Shown in pieces: positions 29,456-40,301 of a stretch of DNA of 64,000 bases. The notes under the pieces were generated by a model. That model was given only the letters and a program-made list of their open reading frames with translations, had not been told where the DNA came from and did no database searches. The DNA is taken from assembly GCA_949152475.1 (NCBI GenBank), contig OX424559.1, forward strand, positions 15,283,809-15,347,808. Reading direction: 5' to 3'. Made by a program: the position numbers and the translations under genes. Numbering within the stretch: the first letter of the stretch is position 1; each line of letters opens with the position of its first letter. The DNA comes from Terebella lapidaria (taxonomy: Eukaryota > Annelida > Polychaeta > Terebellida > Terebellidae).

Positions 29456-29805
29456 AGGTGTTGGGTTTGCGAAGCCTTCAGACAATCCTTTATACTTTGA
29501 ACTGGTCTTTTCATTAGCCCAGTGGGCATATGTTAATTATCATGATATCAGCTGCAGATATTCCTCATAGCTTCCAATATTTTCAAGGATATTTTTTCAA
29601 GGTTCAATATCATTTTAGCAGGCGTATCTGGTGTTGTGTTTGCGAGGCCTTCGGACAATCCTTTATATTTTAAACTGGTCTTTTCATTAGCCCAGTGGGC
29701 ATATGTTAATTATCATGGTATCAGATGCAGATATTCCTCTTAGTTTCCAATATTTTAAAGGATACTTTATTAAGGTTCAATATCATTTTGGCAAGCGTAT
29801 CTGTT
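29456..29805. repeat. ~174-bp tandem duplication
   Basis: Two head-to-tail copies share 'gcgaagccttcagacaatcc', 'ttcattagcccagtgggcat' and 'aaggttcaatatcatttt'. Copy 1 starts near 29458 and copy 2 near 29632, with few substitutions. Non-coding. Confidence 0.8.
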
Positions 29806-30479
29806 TCATTGAGTTCAAAATAATGTTTACTTATTAGGAATATGAATGAAGTAGGCCAATGCTTTCATTATAATATACGGGAATGAATTGGAATCTTGTG
29901 GGGGGAAGATGTGGTAGCATTTTTGTTCGGGGTTGGGGAGGGTAACGTTGAGTAGGATACATTCAGCTGTCGTGGTGCTGATGATGTGCTCGAGCTCTAA
30001 TGTCGACTCTCGCAGTTAGCTGCATTTTCTTGTTTGTTATCATTTTGTTGGGAGAAGAATCTACTATGGAATGAAAATAACAATTACTAGATATTCTGAA
30101 AATTTTAAGTGATATTGTGGACTGTAATCATAACTTGAAATTGATTGGTAAAAACATCGAAAATGTATATTTATATCATATTGCCTGTGTGTCAAGACAA
30201 ATACTTTTATACAATACAAATATGATTGTTGCAGAGTTGAATGGTAATGTCTTGCTCTTTCGTGTGATACAAGATTTGTTATAAGTTTTAAAAGATGATG
30301 ATTGGTGATAAGGAAAACTTGTAGTCAAAGTATCAGTAAAATGTTTATTTTGTGGGATGAAATTGACCTCCATCTTTTGACGCCATTTTCTAAGAAACAA
30401 TAAGTCAGTGTTAGGAATCTTCGAATCAACATAACTTCACCCCTATTTATGATAGATATATGAGCCTCTTATGTGGCCA

Positions 30480-31980
30480 GGCTGAGGCTGGGATTTACGT
30501 CCTCTACGGAAGAAGCACCTTCCCTCGAATTTGGGAAACTGGCTCTGGATGCGGTGGTAGTGTCCGGATGTAAGGACTGAATTCTGGTCGTCCGGACACT
30601 TTTAGGTGGCACACCTCGGTGCGCCGCCACCTGTGAGCCAGCAACTATAAGGTTTTACTTTAGTAGCATAAGGTTTCTAATGGCAGGGAACCGTTTTACC
30701 AGTATTATTTGTGATGGGCGACTGTTAAGTCCGCGCGTGCGAACCAGTTGCGGCAGTGGGTGGATGCTTGTTTCGTCCGGATCGTACGTTACACAACGCA
30801 ATCCGGCCGGAATGATTTGAAACCCGACCCTACTTCTAAGAAGGGGGGCGAATGCTACGTGCGCAGAATACTTTGTGGTTTCTAATCCCTTTCATATCAT
30901 TGGATAAGGTCAATGTGCTATCATATGGTGATTGTCTGGGTCTGGACTCCGTTCGCGGGCAGATCCGGACGACCGCCGGCTATTGATTTCATCATGTTTG
31001 GGATTCTCTAGATTGGGCGCCGGTATGAAGGGTTCGCCCCCTAACCGTTGTGGTTATGGACCTGCCGGCATCCCGCCCAAATCTATGGAATCTGGGCTCC
31101 GGTAGTCGATTTATGGGCTCTAGGTTTGAACGGTGCATTATTGCTCTGTGGCCTTGCTGTATGATGGGGTTGCTAGTGTGGGCGCATCATGAACGCCCAC
31201 AGGGCGCTCAGTTGTCTGCAGGGCTACCATGGGCATACGCATTCGCCTTGTAAGCGTAATTTTGGCTATGGGGAGTGGTTTTATTCATTTTCCATCTCAT
31301 GTTATAATTTTGAGTGGATTATTCAAACTACAAGTGTGTGTTAATTCCGTGGAAATGCTATTTCTTTCTCATTTGATCATACATTGAGATAAGATTAGTG
31401 ATGTATCTTTTTCCTGGTGCAATAGAGAGTTAGAAATCGGGGTGTAGGAGATTGTATTCATGTGTCAGAAGCCAGTGTGCCGTGATCTATGAAAAGTAGG
31501 CAAATGGTGGTGATTGTATTTTCATCGCTGTTCGAGTGGTGGTAAATGTATTTTATCGATGCTGGTGGATTGACATAATCGTGACATTCACAAGTAGATT
31601 GACTTCTGATACATTTTACAGAATCTCTATCCTGCTGGGGTGATTATTCAACGTCATTGCCCGCAGGTGCGGCAGCTAAAAGCTAATGACTTTTATAAAT
31701 ACTGTATGTGATTGCAGGATCCCCCGGGATGGCCTGTATTTAGGCCACCCGTATACAAGGCATGATAAGGAGTCGCCGGGGGGAGGGGGGGGGGGGGAGA
31801 TGCATGTGTATGCATCAGCCTACAGTGAAAACGTAATGCGTTTGTTGTACGTATCGTTGATGCTATAAATAGGCTTTTCCACGGAGACCGGCTTAGGCTG
31901 GTCATTTGAGCGTTCGGCACTGGTGGAGACAGATCAGCGGATCTTGACTCCCAGTGCTTCCATCGAGAGCACTCGAATTT
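30480..31980 (+). other. Leader of a GC-rich gag-like element
   Basis: Hairpin-forming pairs occur near the left end: GTGTCCGGA with TCCGGACAC (30569-30600) and AGGTGGC with GCCACCT (30604-30632). The composition changes to GC-rich until 33298. A G-run is at 31778-31797. No coding region is recognised in this part. It probably is the untranslated leader of the element whose frames follow. Confidence 0.35.
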
Positions 31981-31986
31981 TAGAAA

Positions 31987-33298
31987 ATGTCTGAAGAGTC
32001 TGACGGGGAAAGGAAGGGGAGGTTCCCCCTGTATCGTGACCTCGAGGTTACGTCCGAGGATGAGTCCTTTGAGAGTGGTTGCCGCTTTCGGGACGCGATC
32101 ACACGAAGGGTGATGGCCACACGGCTGTCTCTGGAGGGGGTGAAGCTTCAGGTCTTGCGAGATCCGGCTCCAATGGCAACATCGCGAGCGTTACGGGTTC
32201 CGAGGAATCCGACTCCGGTGGCGACACCAGAGTGTGGTCAGTGAGATTGACCATGTTGTTGGCAGCTTGATCGACCACACCGCAGCAGAGGTGGCAGCCG
32301 AAAAGTTGCTACGTCTTGATACTCTTCCAGACTCAGAGGAATTGATGGATGTCGACATGCAGAGTCCCCTTGCTGTAGAACTCAAGCTACATCCGAGGGA
32401 GAAGATGCCCCCATCTTTTCTCCCGGATGAGGAATCCCGCTTGGGCACTGCTTCCGGCGGAAATCTGACGGGTTCTACAGCTCCGGGATCAGGTCAGTCT
32501 GCTAATAAGACTTCCGCGTCCTGGTCCGATCAGGTTGATGCAGAGTAATCTGCATCCCAGACCGGCCCGGACAACCAGGAAGTCGGCCCGGACATGCCAG
32601 ACACGTCCGAGACTAGCTTCGTAATGCCAGTCTCGAAACGTACTCGTGGCCGGGCCAAAATGGTCCCGAAAGCGGTGATGCAGAAAAAGCAGGAGGCTCA
32701 GCGTGAGCTGGAAGAGGCCGCAGTCCGTACCCGGCAAGGGTGCGGACTCCATTGGGGAGAAGAAGAAGAAGAAGAAGAAGCGCCTCAAGCGCTCAAATGC
32801 CTAGGCCTCGCACCAGCGGTCAGCTCCCCTGGCTCTGGAACGCAACCCGAAGGTGCCAATGCACCAAACCCCCCGTGGGGTGGTGCGGTCGGTGCCCCCA
32901 AGCATTGCGGGAGTGCTAAGGCGCCAAACCTTCGGGAGGTGGCGCGGGCAGCACTCCTGAAGGGTCCAGCCAAGGATCTAGGGACTCCCGCTCTCGGTCG
33001 ATCATCTGGGTGCCGCAGGGAGCACCCTCCAGTACATCCACTCCCAGTCGACAGAAACCAGCACACGGCTCGGCGCCCAAGCCCTCCGGACAGCCCAGAC
33101 TATCAGATCGCTATCTGTGGTTTGTCAAGCTCCGGGAAGAGGCTCGTGCGATGGGACAAGGCCACCTGTCCAACGAGGTGCTGCTGGCCAGCTGGGCGAA
33201 CCTCCAGAAACAGAAGAAGAGGGGTCCATCCGCCGAGCGCATGAACAACGCATCTGACCACGTCCGGTCACAGTCCGGCCCTGGGGGATCTTCTAAAT
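31987..33298 (+). pseudogene. Broken gag-like reading frame of an unidentified retroelement
   Basis: ATG at 31987 opens MSEESDGERKGRFPLYRDLE. A shift near 32235 moves to EIDHVVGSLIDHTAAEVAAE, a stop at 32546-32548 interrupts, and the same frame continues from 32594 (KRTRGRAKMVPKAVMQKKQE, coiled-coil-like, then an acidic run). Another frame from about 33010 encodes WFVKLREEARAMGQ and EVLLASWANLQKQKKR. The acidic N-terminus, charged helices and Pro/Ser-rich basic stretch resemble gag-like first ORFs (DIRS/Ngaro-type is a guess), but no zinc knuckle, RT or recombinase is seen. It stops abruptly where intron sequence of locus F begins (33299), so it is truncated or a partial insertion. Function unknown. 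Confidence 0.4.
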
Positions 33299-33862
33299 GT
33301 ATGATGAACATCCCCGAAAGTTGTTTTATAAAGTACCTTATTGTTGTCTTATTTATTTTCGCACTTTCTGTTTCCTAAAACTTGCGTTTCACATGGATAG
33401 TTAACGTCTTCATATTAGATGAACTACATGTTCAAAAAAGATATATACAATTCTACAACCTTTTTCAAAAGTAAAAAGCCTGGCCCAATACGAGCACATA
33501 TCCTAAACATGAGCAAAGACTTAGAGCCAGGTGTGAATATCATATTGTCTGGGAAGCAATGCATTTTTTGTGACAAACTTTTAAAACAACATAATTTACA
33601 GTGCCCCAGAATATTGGGTAGAACAACTGATAATGCATGACGTTTTTGCGTTATTGTAAAAATATATTTTTGTGGGTTGCCTGATAAATAGAGAGATGTC
33701 TACTCACTTCTGTCACGATTGTAGAAGTGAAAGTCGAGTTGTCAAAGACCCAATCCTCGCATTTCTCCACGTCATATCCGGTTCTGTTCACGTCTGTTCT
33801 GTCGCCGACGTCCGCGACGCTTCGATTCGACATCAGCTCTGATTCTTCATCCATTATTGAAC
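33299..33862 (-). pseudogene. SLC22 locus F: 3' part of exon 1 plus intron 1
   Basis: On the minus strand 33708 to about 33858 encode SELMSNRSVADVGDRTD, GYDVEKCEDWVFDNSTF and TSTIVTE|gtgagt. This is the last third of exon 1 with a good donor. It carries the insert seen only in locus A, so F is closer to A than to P or B. Intron 1 of A (about 11977-12400) continues inverted down to 33299. The start codon, TM1 and all later exons are missing. Confidence 0.82.
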
Positions 33863-33904
33863 ACATATTTTATGCAGTAAACATCGAATTTGAAGTAACC
33901 TATC

Positions 33905-34460
33905 AGCATGTCGATAACCTATTATGACGTTGAGTTCGTCGTCCATCCTCATTTTCATCTTTGAAGTTTACAGTCGAATATATCTGGAATTTTGCACAAA
34001 ACTGGAAATTTTTAAAATGTAAACCAGCCAATTTTGGACTGACGATCATTTTATCAAAATCTGTTCAGTAACTTTTCATTTATTGACGCATACAACTCCA
34101 CGTATGTATCCGTGTGGTGTGTATAAATAGTGCTACTCTTGAATCTCCAGTCTGCGTGTGGTGGCCATCCGGATATTTCAATGCATCAGATATTTCAATG
34201 GACATTTTTTTTGCCCCGAAATTGAAAACTTGCTCGGACATTCTCTCCCTTTTTCTTTCATAATGGGAGCTTTACGGAGTAAATTGCTAGAACACTTCAA
34301 GGTAGAGCTTAAATACTAGCACATTCAAATGGGAAATCACATATAGGGGTTTTAGTGGTGACCTTGATTTGACCTTTAATGACCTTGAGAGATCAAAACA
34401 GCCATTTTCGTCGAAAAGAAATAAGTTTTGGATTTTGGTGGCTATTTTGGTCGACATAGA
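33905..34460 (+). repeat. R1-family copy
   Basis: 'cgataacctattatgacgttg', 'tttgaagtttacagtcgaa', 'ttgacgcatacaactcc' and 'gtgtggtggccatccgg' are R1 body blocks. The end has 'tttagtggtgaccttgat'. Confidence 0.6.
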
Positions 34461-35720
34461 TAGATTGATAGATATTTTATTTCAAAAGACACAATACAAT
34501 AATATTTGAATTATATATAAAAAATATATCTGTTCAGTAAAGATGAAATGCTTGCAGATAGAGCTCATGTTAGCATCATGAGCATATAGGAAGTCGTATA
34601 GGGAACAACTGATGATGACCCTTCGGATGACTTTGAGTGACTAGTGTTAATTGTCCTGTGAATCTGATGCATAAACATAGTAGTAGTCTGTACAAAATGA
34701 AATTTATGTCCGAAATTCTGCAAACTTCGTCAGTTTGTGTATCTAGTAGCACTGAGATGTTTGGTGACAAAATATATCGAATTAGTTTTCGAATCATGAT
34801 AACGTTTTCAGCATGTGTTTTGTAGTACATGTATCCACGAACGAAGTTCGGCGAATACTGTGGATTTGCGTTGCAAATCCAAACCAATTACGAATTTTTC
34901 TAGAGGGGCGTGTCTTATGATAAAATTGCGACACCAATCGATTTTAGTTGCCATAACAACACATTTTGTGCTCAAATTGTCCTGTTTAGCAGGCATGGTT
35001 TGAACGCTTTACGGGTGAGAGTTTTCGATGAATGATGATACAATGGCCCAGACTCGTTGAGAAAGACAGTTGCACGAAACCTGTTGTTTTTCAGAATGAT
35101 AAAGTACATATTAATTAGTTACCAGGATTCAGGATAACTCATTACGACCATTCAAACACCCACTCTGACATCTGTGATCACTCCAATATCCTGTACTTCG
35201 GAAGGAAATGGCACTGGATTTCTGTTAAGAATAAAGAACTCACGTTTTTGGTGACAACAGGAGAATTTTACCGAATAAGTTAACATTGGTTTCACTGGTT
35301 AAACTTGTTTTTGCTGAACGAATATATTTCATGTGATAACGAAGCTTAGAGTCTTCTCTATTAAAATGCATTGAAATATATCTGATAAAATATAAAAGTG
35401 GTAACCGAAAAATCACGGGTCAAAACCAATACACATTGATAGGAAATCCTCCTTTAAGGTTGAGGTAGATGCCATCTTTCTAAATTTTTGCGATAGAAGA
35501 CTGAAATCCGGTAGACAAATGCCACTTGACACCTAGGTGAAGTATTTCAAGTAATAATACGTTATCATTTAGCATCACAGAAATATCAGCAAAAAAATGG
35601 TGTAAACGAGTTAGAAAAATTTTCGTGTACGCGTTTCGTGTCGTGGCAAATGCGAAGCCGGAAACATAGCTTTGTCAATCGAATCATCAAGATTCAGCGC
35701 CTCAGGTATGAATTGTTGGT
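34365..35720. repeat. Inverted copy of 7.1-9.7 kb
   Basis: The order of matching blocks is the reverse of the left side: 34365-34650 with 9450-9690, 34890-35220 with 8880-9180, and 35400-35720 with 7100-7390. It establishes that the upstream DNA of P and B is one inverted duplication. The AAGGTCA-rich array at 8.3-8.7 kb has no partner here. Confidence 0.75.
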
Positions 35721-35986
35721 TATATACCTGCTAGCAGGTGTATGAGTAATATATATACACTGAGCGCGAGGTGAATTAGAATATTATGGACCGAGCGGCA
35801 AAGCCGCGAGATTTCACAATATTTTAATTCACCGAAGCGCGAAGTGTATATACTTAGCTACTGGCTCTATTGTTGTTAGTAATATACCTGCTAGCGGGTG
35901 TATAAGTTACTTATCGATCTTCGGAGAACAATGGGACCAGCAGCTAAGTTAGATTTCAACCGCTGCAGAACAATATTAAATATTTT

Positions 35987-36551
35987 ACTCGGATTTTTCT
36001 AACTCGTTTACACTGTTTTTAGCTAATATTTTTGTGATGGTGAATACTATCATTCTATAACTTGGCATACTTCATTTAGGAAACAAACGGCAATTTTCGA
36101 CCAAATTTCAGACTGATATCGCGAAAATTGAAAAAGTTAGCAATCTACCTCAATGTTAAATCTCAGCCCAAAACGGGATCTCGAGAATCTGAGCATATTC
36201 GAGGAATTGGTCCTGTGTACATCCATTAGGATTCGAAATATTCTTGTCACTTTGAAGCAGAAGATACACTGGGGTCTTTTACACAAACATGTTGATTTTG
36301 AAACATTACTCCCCTACAAAACCGAGCAAATACAAAAAAATTGTGACCGGGCCCAGAAATTAAATAATAGGGCTAAATTTAACATTGGGGTAGATTGCAA
36401 ACTTTTTCAATTTTCGCGAAAGTTGTCTGAAATTTAGTAGAAAATTGCCGTTCGACTCCCAGGTGAAGTATGCCAAGTTATAGAACGATAGCGTTAAGCA
36501 TCACAAAAATATTAGCGAAAAACAGTGTGAACGAGTTAGAAAAATCCGAGT
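35987..36551. mobile_element. FB1 foldback element upstream of locus B
   Basis: Left arm 'actcggatttttctaactcg' at 35987 pairs with 'cgagttagaaaaatccgagt' ending 36551. Arms are about 180 bp. The middle (36165-36370) is related to that of the 12.8-kb copy but inverted. Total about 565 bp, with no coding capacity. Confidence 0.78.
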
Positions 36552-36589
36552 ATAGGCTTACAAAAATAATCGGCCTGAGGGGTTGGGCA

Positions 36590-36852
36590 GCTTCCATGGG
36601 TGTGTGGGGGGTCTGATATTCAGGCCCAGTCCCGTGCTACCTATAGGACACTGTCGTGTCTGAGCGCAGATGTAGCGAGCGAGCAGGCAGTCGTCGATGT
36701 GTATGTGGAGTGATGGGCCCTGATGGAGTCAGCTTGCTTACTCTGTTCTGATCACGACGTACGAGGGAAATCGCTGACATAACACTAATGATTCATTTAG
36801 TCATAAAGTTCTTGTCTCTCTGCACTCGAGTTGATTAGTGCAACTCGACAGC
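36590..36852 (+). promoter_or_regulatory. Conserved 5' leader of locus B, start codon missing
   Basis: Matches the leaders of A and P. At the expected start the sequence reads 'gacagc' then 'aagttcgac', where P has 'gacagcatgaag': the ATG triplet is deleted. An in-frame TGA lies upstream at 36832-36834. Confidence 0.6.
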
Positions 36853-37293
36853 AAGTTCGACGATTTCTTTGAGCGTCGGATCGGCAAATTCGGAAGGTAT
36901 CAATATCTAGTGATGCTGATTTTAGGATTTGAAGAGATGTATTTTGCGTGCCAAGTCATGGCGCCTAACTTCATGGTGGCGACCCCAAAGAAATACTGGT
37001 GTAAGCACCCACAACTCTTCAACGACACCATCTTTGGCAACTGCAGTTTAGAGGAGCGTCTGCGCATGACTGTACCCATGAGTGATGACGTCATGGCGGA
37101 AAACGACGGGCTTTCCCACTGTGACGTGTTAAACGTGCAATTCCCCCCTGGGTCATGTGACGGCAGTCGAGTCGGAAATGCAAGTATCATAGCGGATACC
37201 GAGGTGGAAGTAAACGGGACCGGATATGACGTAGAGAAATGCGAGCAGTGGTTATTCGACAATTCGACTTTCACGTCGACCATCGTTACAGAA
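36853..37293 (+). pseudogene. SLC22-like transporter, locus B, exon 1 (ATG deleted)
   Basis: 441 bp encode KFDDFFERRIGKFGRYQYL, TM1, and the extracellular loop with YWCKHP, GNCSLEERLRMT, DVMAEND, GTGYDVEKCEQW and STFTSTIVTE|gtgagt. The frame is open throughout, but the initiator triplet is gone. The next in-frame ATG lies inside TM1 (VMLILGF), so a normal N-terminus cannot be made unless an upstream exon supplies it. It lacks the 14-residue insert of A, as P does. Confidence 0.8.
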
Positions 37294-37459
37294 GTGAGTT
37301 GAGCCTTTATACACATCACTGTTATCGTGCAACCACAAGTAAATATATATATATTTATTTGTGAAAATAGCGTGCGTTGTCATTTGGATGACCTAGTAAA
37401 CCGGGGCACGGTTTATAGGTCCCTTACTTGTCACAAAATATCCATTATTCTCTCAGAGA

Positions 37460-37840
37460 CGTGTAAAATTGACATCTAGGTATTCGCTTGTGTACAAAAC
37501 AGGTGCTCTTATTGAGCCACCCCTCTTTACAACTTCAAAGAAAGACCAGAGAAGACTAGAGAAGTTGGAGCACATGTACAATGGCGTGGGCAATTTTTCC
37601 CGGGTCTACTCTCACACTGAAAAGGGGCGATACTATTTTTGGGGTGGAGATATAAATGGGGGTTTGTAATTTAGGGGGATACACTTAAACGAAGGTTGGT
37701 TTTTTTTTCGTCCTGTTTCTCCGACTCCATTTCGCACCCGTTTGCCGTCCGTTTGTCCGTCGCAGTCAACTGTCAGTTAATTCCTACCTATATGTTGTAC
37801 TTCATTGCTTGTAATGTTCGTGTTTGTGAGTGTAGATCCG
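37460..37840. other. No feature recognised
   Basis: The first part (37320-37490) is intron 1 sequence matching the inverted P intron (6120-6330, 'acatctaggtattcgcttgtg'). Beyond that the sequence is unassigned. Confidence 0.45.
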
Positions 37841-37910
37841 AGCCGACGGTGATTCGATCCCGGGTCACCTGGCATGGAAGTCCCGTGCACTGCCTCTGAG
37901 CCACGACGCT
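37838..37910 (-). repeat. tRNA-like SINE head
   Basis: The minus strand reads A-box-like 'cgtggctcagaggcagtg' and B-box-like 'ccgggatcgaatcacc' over about 73 nt. The acceptor stem pairs poorly, so it is more likely a tRNA-derived SINE piece than a tRNA gene. Confidence 0.45.
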
Positions 37911-38654
37911 CGTTGTGATGTCTCTGCTTGGAACTTTCAGCCACGGTTGATGAATGGCGCTGGTGTGTAAAGTCTCATTTGTGACCTTCGGCCCAGTTGA
38001 ATAATGAGAGTGGCTTGACCCAAATAAATATGTATGAGATCACGTGTTTTGTTCATACCCAGGTATGATCACGTGTTGTAGTGTATGGGATTTGTAGTTT
38101 GTGTTGATAAGTGTTGAGCACAGGGGGATTGACAAGCAGTTGTGTGAAAGAGAAGCCGCAAGCCGGGGGGGGGGGGGGGGGGCGTAGTGGCGTTTGAAGT
38201 GAAGTTTGCACAGATAGCATGTTTAGTGCGTGATACGTATTGCGGACAATAAGGTGAGTATTTTTGATTGTGAGTTGTGCGCGACAGCAGTAATTGAAAT
38301 ACTGAAAATGAGCTCCGAAACAATGGCAGCAATATGTGTATTCAGAGCGTATACACTCTCTGTTTTCGGACACAATGTGTCGTACATTGTTTGACGTGCA
38401 ACGAGAGTTGCACGTACAATATCAATACAAGAATGAAGCCCCTTCAATGTCCTTTGGTTTGCTTAGGCGTACACTACTTGTAGGCATGTGTAAATGTAAA
38501 GTAATTGATATATTTGTAAGCTGTGTTTGACAGTATAATGTCAGCTTGTGAGAACGGCCGAGTGCGGTGGCCACGTTGATTCGTAGACATGATATGGGGA
38601 CATCCAATTTTAGATGAAAGGGTGCAGTCGGGAATAGAAAATGACAGTGTATGT

Positions 38655-39296
38655 AAATGTACACTGAACAAAAATATAAACGCCCCATGAAACCTACGTG
38701 TGCAATATGACCGGAATCAATTTGAATGAGCTTATTTTGAGTTTTATTCGTTTCAAAATGTTTTTTTTTTCTTTTGATTTGAGTACGAAAAATTGTTCCC
38801 ATTCATGCCAGTGAGCACTGCTCAGGGAATGAGTAAGTCCACCGGTAATGCAGGTGTGGCATGTCCAGACGCTGTTCACAGGGCGTGACCAGTACAAAGG
38901 CACTCCCTAAAATGGACACAATAAAAGGCCACCCCAAAATGTCAAATTTTGTCAGATGCAGCAATGCCACAGATGCCACAAATCATGCGGGAACGTGCCA
39001 TTGGCATGCTTGATGCAGAGATGTCAACCAGAGCAGTCGCTATTCAACTGAATGTCCAATACAACAGCGTTTCAGACAGTACGGCACCACTGCAAACCAA
39101 CCACACCCCCGCAGTCCACGTGTGACCACCCCGGCACAAGATTGTCACATCCGGCTCCTCCACCTGCGGGATCGTCTCTGGCCAGCAACACGCACAGCAC
39201 AGTTGGCCTGCACAACAGACGAATCACGCCACAGACTGTCCGGAATCGTCTGAGAGAAGCAGACCTACGCGCTCGTCGTCCACATCGGGCCGTAGA
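38655..39296 (+). pseudogene. Tc1/mariner-family transposase fragment
   Basis: The terminus 'tacactgaacaaaaatataa' at 38659 looks like a Tc1-type end. From ATG 38964: MPQIMRERAIGML, STRAVAIQLNVQYNSVS, the N-terminal HTH of Tc1-like transposases. Other frames follow, with RPRVTT-like and HNRRITPQTVRNRLREADLR pieces (the second HTH; 39052-39296). Frameshifts separate the parts, and the DDE catalytic domain is missing because an R1 piece starts at about 39297. Confidence 0.8.
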
Positions 39297-39500
39297 ACAC
39301 TTCAAGATAGAGCCTAAGTATTGGCACATTCAAATGGGAAATCATATATTGCGGTTTGAGTGGTGACCTTGAATTTGCCCTTCAATGACCTTGAAAGGTC
39401 AAAACGACCTTTTTTGTTGAAAAAACGACGAATTTTGTCTTTGGTGGCCATTTTCTCAAACTCTATTCAGATATTTTTCCTCAAAATCATATATAAAACT
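39297..39500 (+). repeat. R1-family fragment
   Basis: 'cacttcaagatagagcctaag', 'ttgcggtttgagtggtgacc' and 'tttggtggccattttctc', the same order as 43730-43850 and 34280-34450. Confidence 0.6.
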
Positions 39501-39526
39501 CTCATTAAGTACGTTTGTGATGTGTG

Positions 39527-40301
39527 TTAAATTGAAACGCAGTAAATGAAACTTTTTGAAAAAAATTTTTTCTTCCTAAACTCATTTTTTGGTCATTATT
39601 TATCTCCCCAATTAACCGTTTTTAACAATTCCGTCCGTAACTGCTCCATGGATACTCAAAATGCCGTAACTGACAAAGGATTTGCAGTAACTGTACCGTG
39701 TTAAAGCAGCTGCCTTCGAATGTATGCAATATTTTCTTCAAAACTAAATCTTAGTGCAACACATCTAATACAAAATAATAAAACATGTGCACACTGATTT
39801 TGACGATTACACTCTGTCCGAGTTGTCTTTTCATCCGATTTACCACACATTATATGCCAGTTTTGTTTATAAACAAACGAAGTGTATCCATCAAACTCGA
39901 ATTTAAACAAATGCCCAAATTGGCCTTAAAATTCCACATTGAGTACATTTTCCAGTTTGTATCTGCAAATATGGTGTAGTTATGAGAAAATAATTAATGA
40001 TATACCGTTTTGTGTGTGGAATTGTCAGTCCATCTTGCATTTCGACGCTTTGTTTACATCTGCGTGTGATGGATACAGTTCGTTTGTTTATATACAAAAC
40101 TGGCATAAAATGTGTGTTGAATCGGATGAAAAGACAACTCGGAACGGAGTGTAATCGTCAAAATCAATGTGCACATGTTTGATTATCTTGTATTAGATGT
40201 TTTGCACTAAGATCATAGTTTTGAAGAAAATATTGCATACATTCGAAGGCAGCTGCTTTAAATTGAAACGCAGTAACTCAGGATACTGCGTTTCAATTTA
40301 A
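39527..40301. mobile_element. FB2 foldback element with TTAAATTGAAACGCAGTA ends
   Basis: The left end 39527 and right end 40301 are inverted copies of TTAAATTGAAACGCAGTA. Long arms (about 39702-39935 against 40052-40262) pair: 'cagctgccttcgaatgtatg' with 'catacattcgaaggcagctg', and 'tttgtttataaacaaacgaa' with 'cgtttgtttatatacaaa'. A compact palindrome sits at 40258-40301. It has TTAA-type ends, but the target duplication is not separable from them. No transposase. The small opposing frames here mirror each other because of the fold. Confidence 0.75.
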
